38,910 nt of DNA from a virus. The position numbers were made by a program, and so were the translations under genes. The stretch is from IMG/VR virus record IMGVR_UViG_3300011114_000900, positions 1 through 38,910 of that record, one strand, 5' to 3'. The notes under the pieces were generated by a model. It did no database searches and was not told the origin of the DNA. It saw only the letters and a list, made by a program, of their open reading frames with translations. The number at the start of each line of letters is the position of its first letter. Position 1 is the stretch's first letter. Of the stretch, positions 15,169 through 22,474 are shown one piece after another.

Positions 15169-16599
15169 TCAGACTCCGTAAATCGAAGGGTCGAGGCGGG
15201 TGTAGACGATCTCGATCGCCGCGTTTGCACTCAGCGCCGCGATGCTGCCAGATGCTGCCGCGACGTTGATGTAAACCGGTTGGGCCGTAGCGCCAGACAC
15301 CGCGCGATTTACGCCCGTGTAGCCAAAAGCCACCGGAGCTGTTGACGAGATCACCGAATACACCCCGGCCGCCGAAACCGAAACCGATCCCAGCAGATCC
15401 GAGGTGAAGGTCGTCGGGGAGGTCGTGGCCCGGACCGTCGCCTCACCAGCCGCGGCCGTGGCGGCGATGTAATTGATCTCGGTCAAGACTGCCCCAATCG
15501 GGATGTAGCCAACCAATTGGCCAGACACGACTCCGTTGGTGCTGGTGATGTTCGTCGTCAGCCGAGACAGGCGTCCCCAGCCAATATCCTCGCGGCCGCT
15601 GAACTGTCCGGTCAGGCGTCCTGTTCCGATTGGCCCCTGGAAGTCGGTTTCCTTCTGACCCACGCCAGGGAAGCCGTCTCGCTGGCCAAACCTGGTGAAT
15701 GCGATTTCAGCCACCGCGGCAAAGCTCGTCAGGGGGCCGTTACCGGATACAAGCGTCATCTGCACCGGTTGGCTCGATCCCGTGTTCAGGGCGCGAAAGA
15801 TCGTGCGGGCCGCGGTAGCCAGGGCGATCTTGTAAACGCCAGCCGCAGACACCCCGATTGACCCAAGGTTATCGCCATCCGTCCCAGCGGAAAACCGGAC
15901 AGTCGCGTCACCGACAACGCCGCTTTTCACGTAGAAGTTTATCTCGTTCAGAAGCGCGCCATACGGGATCACCCCGACCACCTGAGCGGTGACCGGCGCA
16001 GACTGAGCCGTGGACTGCTGCACGGTCTGAAGGTTGGCGTAGGTGTTCCTCGTCGGGATGCCGGTATCCTGGGCGCCGGAAACGATCGGCCCCTGGTACG
16101 TCGTGTCCGCCGCTTTCCATGCCGCCGAAATGTCTGGGCGCTGATCGAGAGCGATGCGCGTGTAGACAACCTCAATCCACGCCGCTGAGGAAAGGGCGCT
16201 GGTCGTGCCAGAAATGGCCGCGGAACTGAAGTAAATCGGGGTGGGGTCAGCCGAAACCTTGGCGTGACCATAGGGAAGCGTGGTCTGAGCCGTCGCCGCG
16301 TTCACGTAGGCCCGGTAAATGGCGTTGCCAGACACCGTCACGGAGCCGAGATTGTCGGATCCAGCGGCCGTCGTGCCAAAGCGGAACACTGCCTCCCCGG
16401 TAAATGCCCCGGCCTTCCAGACGTTGATTTCGGACAAAATACCATCCGGCGGCAGGACGGCAACCGCCCGGCCAGTCACGGGAAGCGTCGTGACGGGGGT
16501 CCAGGTGGTGAATCGACCGTAGGCTTTCGTGGTCGTTCGAGGCGCACCGGTATCCAACCCAGACGCCAAAGGCCCGAGGAACTGCGTTTTGTGGCTCAT
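15169..16599 (-). CDS. Structural protein made of three tandem homologous domains
   Basis: A 476-residue beta-rich protein built from three copies of a roughly 145-residue unit at about 5-150, 167-304 and 318-470. Each unit opens with an aromatic-x-G-P motif (F-L-G-P, Y-Q-G-P, F-Q-G-P), has an E-I-N at 57, 219 and 374, an L-G-S followed by a V-S element near 84, 245 and 403, and ends in Y/F-T-R. The G-V-Y after V-S-A-A-G is also shared by units 2 and 3. It is transcribed just after the terminator downstream of the major capsid gene. Role unknown; a trimeric-like decoration or fibre built by intragenic triplication is plausible. Confidence 0.7.
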   Translation of the reverse strand: MSHKTQFLGPLASGLDTGAPRTTTKAYGRFTTWTPVTTLPVTGRAVAVLPPDGILSEINVWKAGAFTGEAVFRFGTTAAGSDNLGSVTVSGNAIYRAYVNAATAQTTLPYGHAKVSADPTPIYFSSAAISGTTSALSSAAWIEVVYTRIALDQRPDISAAWKAADTTYQGPIVSGAQDTGIPTRNTYANLQTVQQSTAQSAPVTAQVVGVIPYGALLNEINFYVKSGVVGDATVRFSAGTDGDNLGSIGVSAAGVYKIALATAARTIFRALNTGSSQPVQMTLVSGNGPLTSFAAVAEIAFTRFGQRDGFPGVGQKETDFQGPIGTGRLTGQFSGREDIGWGRLSRLTTNITSTNGVVSGQLVGYIPIGAVLTEINYIAATAAAGEATVRATTSPTTFTSDLLGSVSVSAAGVYSVISSTAPVAFGYTGVNRAVSGATAQPVYINVAAASGSIAALSANAAIEIVYTRLDPSIYGV

Positions 16600-16620
16600 G
16601 TGCGGAAATCCCTTGCTAGG

Positions 16621-16657
16621 ACGGAGGGATCATATCCGTTTCTTCGCGGCCCGTAAG
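16621..16657 (-). promoter_or_regulatory. Possible promoter restarting transcription after the capsid terminator
   Basis: Reading the minus strand between the terminator and the triplicated gene, a TATGAT (-10-like, 5 of 6 to consensus) is seen 17 bases after CTTACG, which is a weak -35. It would restore expression of the downstream tail genes. The -35 is poor and there is no experimental support, so this is only a candidate. Confidence 0.25.
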
Positions 16658-16666
16658 GGACCCATA

Positions 16667-16700
16667 GAAAAAGGGGCGACCCGAAAGCCGCCCCTCTCCA
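16667..16700 (-). terminator. Rho-independent terminator after the major capsid gene
   Basis: Reading the minus strand, GGGGCG, a 10-base loop, CGCCCC and then a run of five T form a GC-rich hairpin with a T tail. It lies about 25 bp after the stop of the major capsid gene, whose transcript runs leftwards. It should cap the highly expressed capsid transcript and reduce read-through to the tail genes. The hairpin and T run are seen directly; strength is inferred. Confidence 0.75.
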
Positions 16701-16720
16701 AAAGTCAGACCGGCGCGGGG

Positions 16721-17614
16721 TCAGGCCCCGGCCGAACCGTAGGCATACCGCCAGTCGGTGACGCCGACCGAGAAGCGCGCCGTCGTCTTGATCTTCAGGT
16801 TCTCCGTGTCGAACTCGTTGTCACGGGTGATCTGAGCGTTACGGCGACGGTAGAACGTGGCGCCAGCCTTCGTGTTGGTCATGATGAACCAAGCGTCGGG
16901 ATCCGTCAGGAACGGATTGACGATCAGGTCGAGCTGACCAGCCATCGGGTTGATGTCGTTGTCGGCAGACCCAACGGCGAACTTCGTCCCCAGGATCTTC
17001 TCGGCCACGAAGCGATTGGTGGGAGCCACCAGCAGCTTCTCAGGCATGAGGTTGATCTTGAGGCCGCTGTCGTCGTTCCAGGCCATGATATCGATGTAGG
17101 CCTGTTCCAGAGACGCCTGCGTAAGATCGGAGGCGACTGCGGGCTGGTTGCTCTGCGTACCACCGCGCACGTTGGGGTGCGAAGCGTTGAAGAACGACAC
17201 GCCATCGGCGCCGAGCATGCTGGACGAGAAGCCGAGGTTGAAGACGGAGGCAGAAACGGTCTCCTCAGTCTGGCGCATCGACTCCGCAAGCATCCGCGGA
17301 ACGTTGTTGATGACGTTATACTGCTCATCCTCCATCAGCTCCTGAGTGATGATCGTCCCGAGACCGTAGGTCAGGTTGACGTATTCACGCTGGTAGCCCT
17401 GGAGCATGTCCACGTAAGGAACCGAGGCCGATTCCGTCTTCTGGCCAACGAGGCCAAAACCGGTGATGCCTTGTTCTTTTTCGAACGCCTTCGTGCTGCG
17501 GCGCAGGATCATCATCCGGCTCCACAGCGGCGGGTAGCGTCGATACGTGTCGGCCCAGATCGTGCTGATACCAGGCCAAAGCAGTTCGGGGAAATTGGAA
17601 GTGCCTGTGGTCAT
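16721..17614 (-). CDS. Major capsid protein (Mu gpT-like)
   Basis: A 297-residue protein resembling the Mu-like gpT major head family with the HK97 fold. Seen: an N-terminal arm with F-P-E-L-L-W-P-G-I, then Y-G-L-G-T-I-I-T-Q-E-L-M-E-D-E-Q-Y-N-V, F-F-N-A-S-H-P-N-V-R-G-G, a P-T-N-R-F-V-A-E-K-I-L-G element and the C-terminal G-V-T-D-W-R-Y-A-Y-G. It follows a decoration-type protein and a scaffold, preceded by a strong GGGAGGAC ribosome site. A terminator lies right after it, as often seen for the most abundant virion protein. No separate protease gene is evident. Confidence 0.85.
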   Translation of the reverse strand: MTTGTSNFPELLWPGISTIWADTYRRYPPLWSRMMILRRSTKAFEKEQGITGFGLVGQKTESASVPYVDMLQGYQREYVNLTYGLGTIITQELMEDEQYNVINNVPRMLAESMRQTEETVSASVFNLGFSSSMLGADGVSFFNASHPNVRGGTQSNQPAVASDLTQASLEQAYIDIMAWNDDSGLKINLMPEKLLVAPTNRFVAEKILGTKFAVGSADNDINPMAGQLDLIVNPFLTDPDAWFIMTNTKAGATFYRRRNAQITRDNEFDTENLKIKTTARFSVGVTDWRYAYGSAGA

Positions 17615-17629
17615 GTGGCGTCCTCCCTA

Positions 17630-18226
17630 TCAGGTCGAGGTCAGGGAGTGGAGGGCGATACGGACCTCAAGGTCGATGTCCGTGTTGCCCCAGGCGGCAT
17701 TGCTCGCAAAGCTGCCAAGCCCGCGCGATTCGGTCGGAGACACGCCGACGACCTGGAAGGTCTTGACGGACGTATCGGCCGAGGCGGCGCGAAGCTGCAT
17801 GATCGACGTACCGGCAGCGGTATTGCCGCCGTTGGTCGCCGCAGTCAGCGAAACGTACTGCCCAATCAGCGATTCAGCCGCAGATCCATCGACCTGGCAG
17901 ATGAACGTGATGTTGACGTTGTCGTAGACCGCCGCCCAGCCGCTCGTCGACGAGGGCAGGAACGGGCCGCGCGAAGGCTGCGAGAAGGTCAGCGGGCGGC
18001 CGTTGTCATCGAACATCTGCGCGACAACACCCAAGCAACGGGTATTGGCGGCAGCGTTGCCCGAAACACGGACGACACCGAGGCCACTGGGGTTGAAGCG
18101 AACCGGGTCGCCGATGAACAAGCCCTGGGTGTTGCCGGTAGCCGTCACGCGATACATGCGCGTCGGCAGGTCACCACCCGCGGCATTGTTCCGAACGGGG
18201 GCGAACCCGAACGGTGCATTGCTCAT
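17630..18226 (-). CDS. Capsid decoration-type structural protein
   Basis: A 198-residue beta-rich protein directly upstream of the major capsid gene and behind a CAGGAG ribosome site. It opens with A-P-F-G-F-A-P-V-R-N and then Y-R-V-T-A-T-G-N-T-Q-G-L-F-I-G-D-P-V, a pattern common in phage structural proteins encoded next to the capsid gene. A later segment reads R-C-L-G-V-V-A-Q-M-F-D. It probably binds the capsid surface as cement or decoration. The family is recognised by pattern only. Confidence 0.65.
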   Translation of the reverse strand: MSNAPFGFAPVRNNAAGGDLPTRMYRVTATGNTQGLFIGDPVRFNPSGLGVVRVSGNAAANTRCLGVVAQMFDDNGRPLTFSQPSRGPFLPSSTSGWAAVYDNVNITFICQVDGSAAESLIGQYVSLTAATNGGNTAAGTSIMQLRAASADTSVKTFQVVGVSPTESRGLGSFASNAAWGNTDIDLEVRIALHSLTST

Positions 18227-18244
18227 GGTTGTGTCTCCTGAAGG

Positions 18245-18688
18245 TTAATCAATCTTGATCTCGCCATCGACAAGCGCACCAGTCTTGGCACGAATGTCGT
18301 TCTTGGCCCTCGCCGTGAGACCGGACAGTTGCTGCTGCGAGACCTCGCGGTAGTAGGACTCCCGCTCTCGCGCCATCTCTTCCGGCATCTTCATGAGAAC
18401 CATATCCCTATACTCCAGCACACCGGCAGGAGCGCCCGCACCGCTGTCCACTCCGTTGGGACGGTCGTGAACGGCATCGTGCCGACTTGCGGCTTCCCAC
18501 CCTTCGGCACGCTTTTTCAGCATGTTTGCGGGGTCGGTATGAACCCAGCGCAACCGCGACGCAGGGTCCTTGCTCCTGATGGCGAGAGGTGCCGCCGGGG
18601 TCCACGACCGGTTCCCCTTCTTGACGGGCTTCATCCTGCCACGAGCGCGAGGCTCGATCTCACCGTCCAGGATCTCATTGTCACTCAT
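18245..18688 (-). CDS. Capsid-module hypothetical protein
   Basis: A 147-residue charged protein between scaffold and decoration genes. It has an acidic start (M-S-D-N-E-I-L-D-G-E-I-E), a basic arginine/lysine segment, the element R-L-R-W-V-H-T-D-P-A-N followed by E-G-W-E-A-A, and a helical C-terminal part (E-E-M-A-R-E-R-E-S-Y-Y-R-E-V). Proteins with this R-W-V and E-G-W-E pairing occur in capsid modules of other phages, but I know no function. It stops 18 bp before the decoration gene. A head-assembly role is inferred from context. Confidence 0.6.
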   Translation of the reverse strand: MSDNEILDGEIEPRARGRMKPVKKGNRSWTPAAPLAIRSKDPASRLRWVHTDPANMLKKRAEGWEAASRHDAVHDRPNGVDSGAGAPAGVLEYRDMVLMKMPEEMARERESYYREVSQQQLSGLTARAKNDIRAKTGALVDGEIKID

Positions 18689-18689
18689 A

Positions 18690-19601
18690 TCAGTCCTCCA
18701 CCGAAACAGCCCTGGTCAGGGCCTGCTTCTGCTTAAGGTATAGGGCATGCGCGTCCTTGGCCGACTTGGCCATAGCCCCGCGACCACCCATGAACATCAT
18801 CTCGGCAACCGCTCGCTCCTGGGCACTCAGTCCCGATCGCTCCTGGGCAGGGGGCCGAGAACTGCGCGGCGCCGAGAAAGCGCGACGAACCGGATTGCGC
18901 GGGGCATCATCCTCATCGTCAGGCTCCATCAGTTTTGCCATTCGACGATCGACTTCGGCCAGGATCTCCCGAATCGAGGCATCCGCCATATCGGCAGAAC
19001 CGGCGACTCGGCGGATCATGTCCTGGGTAGTCGCAAACTCTGGGTGATCGGGCCGCGCCCACGGACGGACAGGTTCTTCATCGTCACCAACCTGCTCCTG
19101 CCATGTCTTCAACACCTTCATCTCGGTGTCCGAAATGGCCGGAGCCTGCGGTGCGGGAGCTGGAGAAGCTTTCGTCTCCTGCTTGATCTCCAGGAGGCGT
19201 TCGTTGACGTTGATGAAAGCTTCCGTGTCGCCGGTAGCCAGAGCCTCGCGGGCACTCTGTTTGAGTTGCTTGAGTTCCGCCTGGGTCTTCTCGTCCTTCA
19301 TCCCGGCGTACATCGTCTCAAGTGCCTGCTGGAGCTTTTTGTTCTGCTCCGCGAGAAGATTGACCTGGCGCTCCGCCCGGCTGGCTTTCTCGTTGGCTTC
19401 CTTGGTGTGGCGATAGAGCCGGTTGAAGCGAGCCTTCAGCTTCGCGTCTTCGATCTCAACGAACTCGGCCCCGTCCTCTTCCCGCGGCTCAGGTTTTGCC
19501 TCTGCCTTGGGTTCTGGAGGCTTGGCCTCCGGCTTGGGCTGCGGAGCGGGGGCCGCCCCGACTTCATCGTCGGAAACCTCAATCGTATTTGCCGTGGTCA
19601 T
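18690..19601 (-). CDS. Scaffolding-type protein
   Basis: A 303-residue, acidic, proline/lysine-rich protein. The N-terminal 45 residues are disordered (P-Q-P-K-P-E-A-K-P-P-E-P-K). Residues 55-140 form a strong coiled-coil region (R-H-T-K-E-A-N-E-K-A-S-R-A-E-R-Q-V-N-L-L-A-E-Q-N-K-K-L). A second linker and then a helical C-terminus rich in R, M, K and A follow. Its size, composition and location just upstream of decoration and capsid genes fit a scaffold that nucleates procapsid assembly. It overlaps the GroES gene by ATGA, suggesting coordinated synthesis. No protease motif is visible. Confidence 0.7.
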   Translation of the reverse strand: MTTANTIEVSDDEVGAAPAPQPKPEAKPPEPKAEAKPEPREEDGAEFVEIEDAKLKARFNRLYRHTKEANEKASRAERQVNLLAEQNKKLQQALETMYAGMKDEKTQAELKQLKQSAREALATGDTEAFINVNERLLEIKQETKASPAPAPQAPAISDTEMKVLKTWQEQVGDDEEPVRPWARPDHPEFATTQDMIRRVAGSADMADASIREILAEVDRRMAKLMEPDDEDDAPRNPVRRAFSAPRSSRPPAQERSGLSAQERAVAEMMFMGGRGAMAKSAKDAHALYLKQKQALTRAVSVED

Positions 19602-19897
19602 GCTGCCTCCTCGATGATGCCGATGACGTCCTCTTCCTGCATGACGAACAGCCCAGGCTCAAACGCAACGGGCTTTGCCGCCCATTTGCCGAACAGGACA
19701 CGGTCGCCAGCCTTCAGGGATTCGCAGGTTTCGCCAACGGAGACGATCACGCCTTCGTCGGGAATCTGCTTGTCTTCAACGGCTTCGGGGACTTTGAACC
19801 CCATCTTCGCAAGGCCTGTATATTTTGAAGCAACGGTCGATTGAAGGGTTTCCGCACGGACGACCACCCGCGCGAAAAGCGGTTTCAGCTTCCTCAT
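19598..19897 (-). CDS. groES: Phage-encoded GroES-like co-chaperonin
   Basis: A 99-residue Cpn10-fold protein. It opens L-K-P-L-F-A-R-V-V-V-R like GroES and ends with E-D-V-I-G-I-I-E. The G-V-I-V-S-V-G-E strand and L-K-A-G-D-R-V-L-F-G-K are typical. The segment G-F-K-V-P aligns with the host mobile-loop G-I-V-L-P. It has a strong AGAGGAG ribosome site. Phage co-chaperonins such as T4 gp31 replace host GroES so that GroEL can fold the phage capsid protein. Here the gene is fused by ATGA to the scaffold gene, upstream of the capsid gene, which strongly supports a capsid-folding role. Confidence 0.85.
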   Translation of the reverse strand: MRKLKPLFARVVVRAETLQSTVASKYTGLAKMGFKVPEAVEDKQIPDEGVIVSVGETCESLKAGDRVLFGKWAAKPVAFEPGLFVMQEEDVIGIIEEAA

Positions 19898-19961
19898 GTT
19901 CTCCTCTTGCGCTCATGCGCTGAGAGGAAAATACAACCTTGATGGGAATATGTAAGAGGGG

Positions 19962-19995
19962 GTCGGGAAGACGGGGGAGGAGTCCGCTTCCCGAC
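19962..19995. repeat. 9-bp inverted repeat upstream of groES
   Basis: Perfect 9-bp arms (GTCGGGAAG and CTTCCCGAC) flank a 16-base purine-rich loop. No T run follows on either strand, so it is not a standard terminator. It lies in the 129-bp gap between the 11-codon micro-gene and the groES gene. It could be an mRNA processing or stability hairpin, or a protein-binding site. Confidence 0.6.
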
Positions 19996-20032
19996 GATCA
20001 AACCCGATTTCTCGGTGTATGATCCAAGCGGA

Positions 20033-20068
20033 TCAGCAACCGCGCTTGCCCTTTTTCTTCATCTTCAT
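20033..20068 (-). CDS. Possible micro-gene of 11 codons, very basic peptide
   Basis: A frame of 11 residues, M-K-M-K-K-K-G-K-R-G-C, between a structural gene and groES. It has a strong GAGGGGG ribosome site about seven bases before the ATG and starts 13 bp after the stop of the gene before it. Six of its eleven residues are lysine or arginine. No other frame occupies the place. It is far below the size that normal gene finders report. It may encode a real peptide or serve as a translational coupling element; I cannot tell which from sequence alone. Confidence 0.4.
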   Translation of the reverse strand: MKMKKKGKRGC

Positions 20069-20081
20069 GTCAATCACCCCC

Positions 20082-20897
20082 TCACAAGGTTCCTCGAATA
20101 GCCTCATAGGCCTGACTTGGCGTAGAGGCCTGCCTGCCGAATGCCGTGCCGAGATACTGCTGCTCAACTGGTAGCAGGTACGCAGCCTCGTTCAATCCAC
20201 CTTCAGGCCTGACAAGTTCCTGGGCCAACAGAGAAGCGTAATACTTCCTGGCCGGTTCGCCACGGAATGCCGAATTGGCCCCCTGGGTTCCAAGCGTGCC
20301 GATCGCCGCCCGCTGCTGGAGATTGGTCATGCCGGGTCCAAGTAACTGGGATAGTTCGCCAGGGATCGCGCCAACAGAGGGACGCAGGTAGGACGGAGTC
20401 GGCATCCCGAGAGCTGAAGCCAGGACATCGCCGCCTACGCCGCCTTCCGGGCCAATTGATGCCTGAAACTCTCCCGTGGATGGCGTCCCACCAAAGGCCC
20501 GAGCCTCGCCGCCGTAGTATCGATCGTTGATGCCCTGCATGAGTGATGCAAGCGCGCCAAGCCCAAATCCGCCAAGGGCGCCAGCAAGTGTCGGACCTGC
20601 GGTCTGAGGGTTTTCAAGGCGGCCGACAAAGTCAAATGCAGACGGAGTCGATGCCGTAACCCCGCCGCCTTCCTGCGTGCCCCCTGTCGTATCCGCTCCA
20701 GGGTCGCTACCCAAGCCAGTGCCGGGGTCGAACGCATACTCGCGCATGCCGGTCTTTGGGTTCATGTTCCCAGAGCCACCCATCGCCTTGAGGATTGCCT
20801 TTTCGCGCGGGTTCACATGGGCAAGTTCCGTGTCTCCACGGCGCCCGTGCCTGCGGACGACCTCAAGGGCTTCAGCGAGTTTCATGGGGTTCCGCAT
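20082..20897 (-). CDS. Structural protein with GGSGNMNP motif
   Basis: A 271-residue protein. Near residues 38-53 it contains A-M-G-G-S-G-N-M-N-P-K-T-G-M-R-E-Y, a motif seen in many phage proteins of unclear role encoded near capsid or tail genes (similar to M-G-G-S-G-T-I-N-P). The first 30 residues are a basic helix. A glycine/alanine-rich segment (A-L-G-G-F-G-L-G-A-L-A-S-L) around 105-118 may enter a membrane or line a channel. The rest is P/G/Q-rich. I use the ATG at 20897, two bases after the previous stop. A minor virion or ejection role is the best guess. Confidence 0.6.
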   Translation of the reverse strand: MRNPMKLAEALEVVRRHGRRGDTELAHVNPREKAILKAMGGSGNMNPKTGMREYAFDPGTGLGSDPGADTTGGTQEGGGVTASTPSAFDFVGRLENPQTAGPTLAGALGGFGLGALASLMQGINDRYYGGEARAFGGTPSTGEFQASIGPEGGVGGDVLASALGMPTPSYLRPSVGAIPGELSQLLGPGMTNLQQRAAIGTLGTQGANSAFRGEPARKYYASLLAQELVRPEGGLNEAAYLLPVEQQYLGTAFGRQASTPSQAYEAIRGTL

Positions 20898-20898
20898 G

Positions 20899-21099
20899 TC
20901 ACACCAATAGGTTTGGGTCCTGGAAGACTCGGCCGAGATGCTGAAGGCACATGTCGAAGCCCTGGGCGCGGCCAAGGCTCAGAAGGTCATTGGCCCCTCG
21001 GTATCGGTGAACCGGGTCTTCCTTCTTGAGCGCCTTCAAAAACCCTTGGGTGACGGGATGCCGCTTCCACATCTCGATTTCATCGGGATCAAGTTTCAC
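20899..21099 (-). CDS. Small hypothetical protein
   Basis: A 66-residue protein starting with GTG in a GTGA overlap with the preceding 52-residue gene, with an AGGAA ribosome site. It begins L-D-P-D-E-I-E-M-W-K-R-H-P-V-T-Q-G-F-L, a pattern I associate with small phage proteins of unknown function, and is predicted helical. It sits in a train of small genes between the repeat-rich protein and the GGSGNMNP protein. Function unknown. Confidence 0.6.
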   Translation of the reverse strand: MKLDPDEIEMWKRHPVTQGFLKALKKEDPVHRYRGANDLLSLGRAQGFDMCLQHLGRVFQDPNLLV

Positions 21100-21254
21100 T
21101 TCTTCCTCGCTGCCCGCATGTTGTCCACGAGATTGGGGTAGGGCCGACCAGCCGCCTTTGCCGAGGCCTTGGCAGATGCCTTTTGGCCGGAAGACAGCTT
21201 CTTCGGCTTGCCAAGGGATTTGGGCCGGGCGCGGTCCCAGATTGGTTTCTTCAT
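21096..21254 (-). CDS. Conserved small basic protein, GRPYPNLVDN motif
   Basis: A 52-residue basic protein. It starts K-K-P-I-W-D-R-A-R-P, continues with G-K-P-K-K-L-S, a lysine/alanine helix, and ends with the distinctive G-R-P-Y-P-N-L-V-D-N-M-R-A-A-R. I recognise this pattern from many environmental phages and metagenomes; no function is established to my knowledge. The start at 21254 lies 1 bp after the previous stop. It may be a nucleic-acid-binding virion component. Confidence 0.7.
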   Translation of the reverse strand: MKKPIWDRARPKSLGKPKKLSSGQKASAKASAKAAGRPYPNLVDNMRAARKK

Positions 21255-21255
21255 G

Positions 21256-21504
21256 TCAGCACTTCCAAGCTCTAAGAGCCTTATTAATCCGCGAATTGGG
21301 ATCATTGGCAGTTTTCGCTGATGTAAGTTTCTTCTTCATCCCACCCATCCGGGCACAGAATGATTTCTTGCGTGGCCCACCTTCTGGTTGGGGCGGCTTC
21401 AAGGTGCCGCCGGTCGCCGCCTTGTAACTGGCGCGACCTTTGGCGTTGAGACCTCCCTTCGGGTTTTGGCCTTCTTTGCGCTGCCAAGCTGGCGTCTTCG
21501 GCAT
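21256..21504 (-). CDS. DUF6321-like protein
   Basis: An 82-residue protein that matches my memory of the DUF6321 pattern: R-K-E-G-Q-N-P-K-G-G-L-N-A-K-G-R-A-S-Y-K, then S-F-C-A-R-M-G-G-M-K-K-K-L, T-A-N-D-P-N-S-R-I-N and a C-terminal A-L-R-A-W-K-C. It has two cysteines and a high net positive charge. An AGAGGAG ribosome site precedes it. It is found in many phages, usually with small basic neighbours as here. Function unknown. Confidence 0.7.
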   Translation of the reverse strand: MPKTPAWQRKEGQNPKGGLNAKGRASYKAATGGTLKPPQPEGGPRKKSFCARMGGMKKKLTSAKTANDPNSRINKALRAWKC

Positions 21505-21563
21505 GACTTGCTCCTCTACCGATCAATCTAAAGCAGGGCGCGTCTTGTGTATCGCCCCTATGA

Positions 21564-22430
21564 TCAAACGATGCCAAGGGCGACCAGAACCGCAATCTCT
21601 TCGTCCAGATCCTCTGCCTTGACAATGAACCGCTTGGGCATTGAGGAATTGACCTCCTCAATAAGTTTCTGGGCTTCGGCGGATTTTGGCGGTTGAGGTG
21701 GCGGCCCTTGGATGATTTCAACTGGCTCAGGCGGCTCGTCCAGGCGGCGCAGGATCTTGCGGATCTTGCGAACATCGCGCTTGCCCAGGCCTTGGGACAG
21801 CATCTCTGCCAGGCGATCGCCACGAACGCCCTCGGCCGGTCCGATCTCCCGGTCATTGACCACAACAACAGGCGGCTCATTCCTGCCTGCCCGCAAATAA
21901 ACCCCTGGGCTGACCTGCCGAATGAACGATCCAGGACGCCGCTGATACGACGCCCATCGAGCAAACTTGGTCGGGACCGATGCCGCACCGCCAACTGCCT
22001 TGCCCTGAGCAGATACGGTGGAAGACCCGCTAGCCGATGCCGTAGCGCTGGCAACCCCAATGAATGAGCCTTGCGCGTCAACCTGGGAGCTTCCCTGAGC
22101 AAGTGCTTCAGCGGCAGCGATACTTGCGCCCTGGGCGGCGACTGTGGATGTGCCAGAAGCACTCGCTGTTGCCGACTGTATATTTTCAGCCGCCTCACCC
22201 TGAGCGCTGACTGTTGATGTCCCAGACGCAGAAGCAGTTGAAGAGTTAAATGCGGCGCCCTGGGCGTCTACGGAGCAAGTTCCAGTAGAAATAGCAGTAG
22301 ATGAAAATAAACTAGCCCCAACTGCCGATACGGTTGAGCTGCCGCTGGCAGATGCAACAGCAGATGAAACTCCACCGCCCGCCCCAAGAAGTCCACCGAA
22401 TAATAACGTTAACCCTTGAAGCTCAGACAT
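21564..22430 (-). CDS. Repeat-rich surface-type protein
   Basis: A 288-residue protein. Residues 27-145 hold six imperfect repeats, about 20-23 residues apart, based on S-A-S-G-T-S-T-V-S-A-Q-G-x-A. The period and the alternation of small residues suggest a beta-roll or fibrous stack. After a linker (near 150-165) a C-terminal region has V-V-V-V-N-D-R-E-I, a K-R-D-V-R-K-I-R-K-I-L-R-R-L basic helix and a proline-rich stretch P-P-P-Q-P-P-K. It may be a fibre-like or decoration protein with an adaptor tail. No known family is recognised. Confidence 0.6.
   Translation of the reverse strand: MSELQGLTLLFGGLLGAGGGVSSAVASASGSSTVSAVGASLFSSTAISTGTCSVDAQGAAFNSSTASASGTSTVSAQGEAAENIQSATASASGTSTVAAQGASIAAAEALAQGSSQVDAQGSFIGVASATASASGSSTVSAQGKAVGGAASVPTKFARWASYQRRPGSFIRQVSPGVYLRAGRNEPPVVVVNDREIGPAEGVRGDRLAEMLSQGLGKRDVRKIRKILRRLDEPPEPVEIIQGPPPQPPKSAEAQKLIEEVNSSMPKRFIVKAEDLDEEIAVLVALGIV
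21996..22352 (-). repeat. Six tandem coding repeats (about 60-69 bp each)
   Basis: This is the DNA of the six repeats inside the 288-residue protein; units start at residues 27, 47, 67, 90, 110 and 132. They differ in codons, so the copies have diverged and are probably not a very recent expansion. Confidence 0.75.
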
Positions 22431-22457
22431 GGCTCATTGCTCTGCAATTTGACACTT

Positions 22458-22474
22458 AATTGATTCGATCAATT
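22458..22474. promoter_or_regulatory. 17-bp palindrome, operator-like
   Basis: AATTGAT and ATCAATT flank a TCG centre: a perfect 7-bp inverted repeat in an A/T-rich 67-bp gap between the 56-residue gene and the repeat-rich gene. The rest of the late block has few such gaps. It could bind a dimeric regulator. A clear promoter next to it is not seen. Confidence 0.45.

Noticed and set aside
16529-18241. 570-residue plus-strand frame
   Set aside because: Antisense to the major capsid and decoration genes; arginine/histidine-rich composition typical of shadows.
18747-19844. 365-residue plus-strand frame
   Set aside because: Antisense to scaffold and groES genes.
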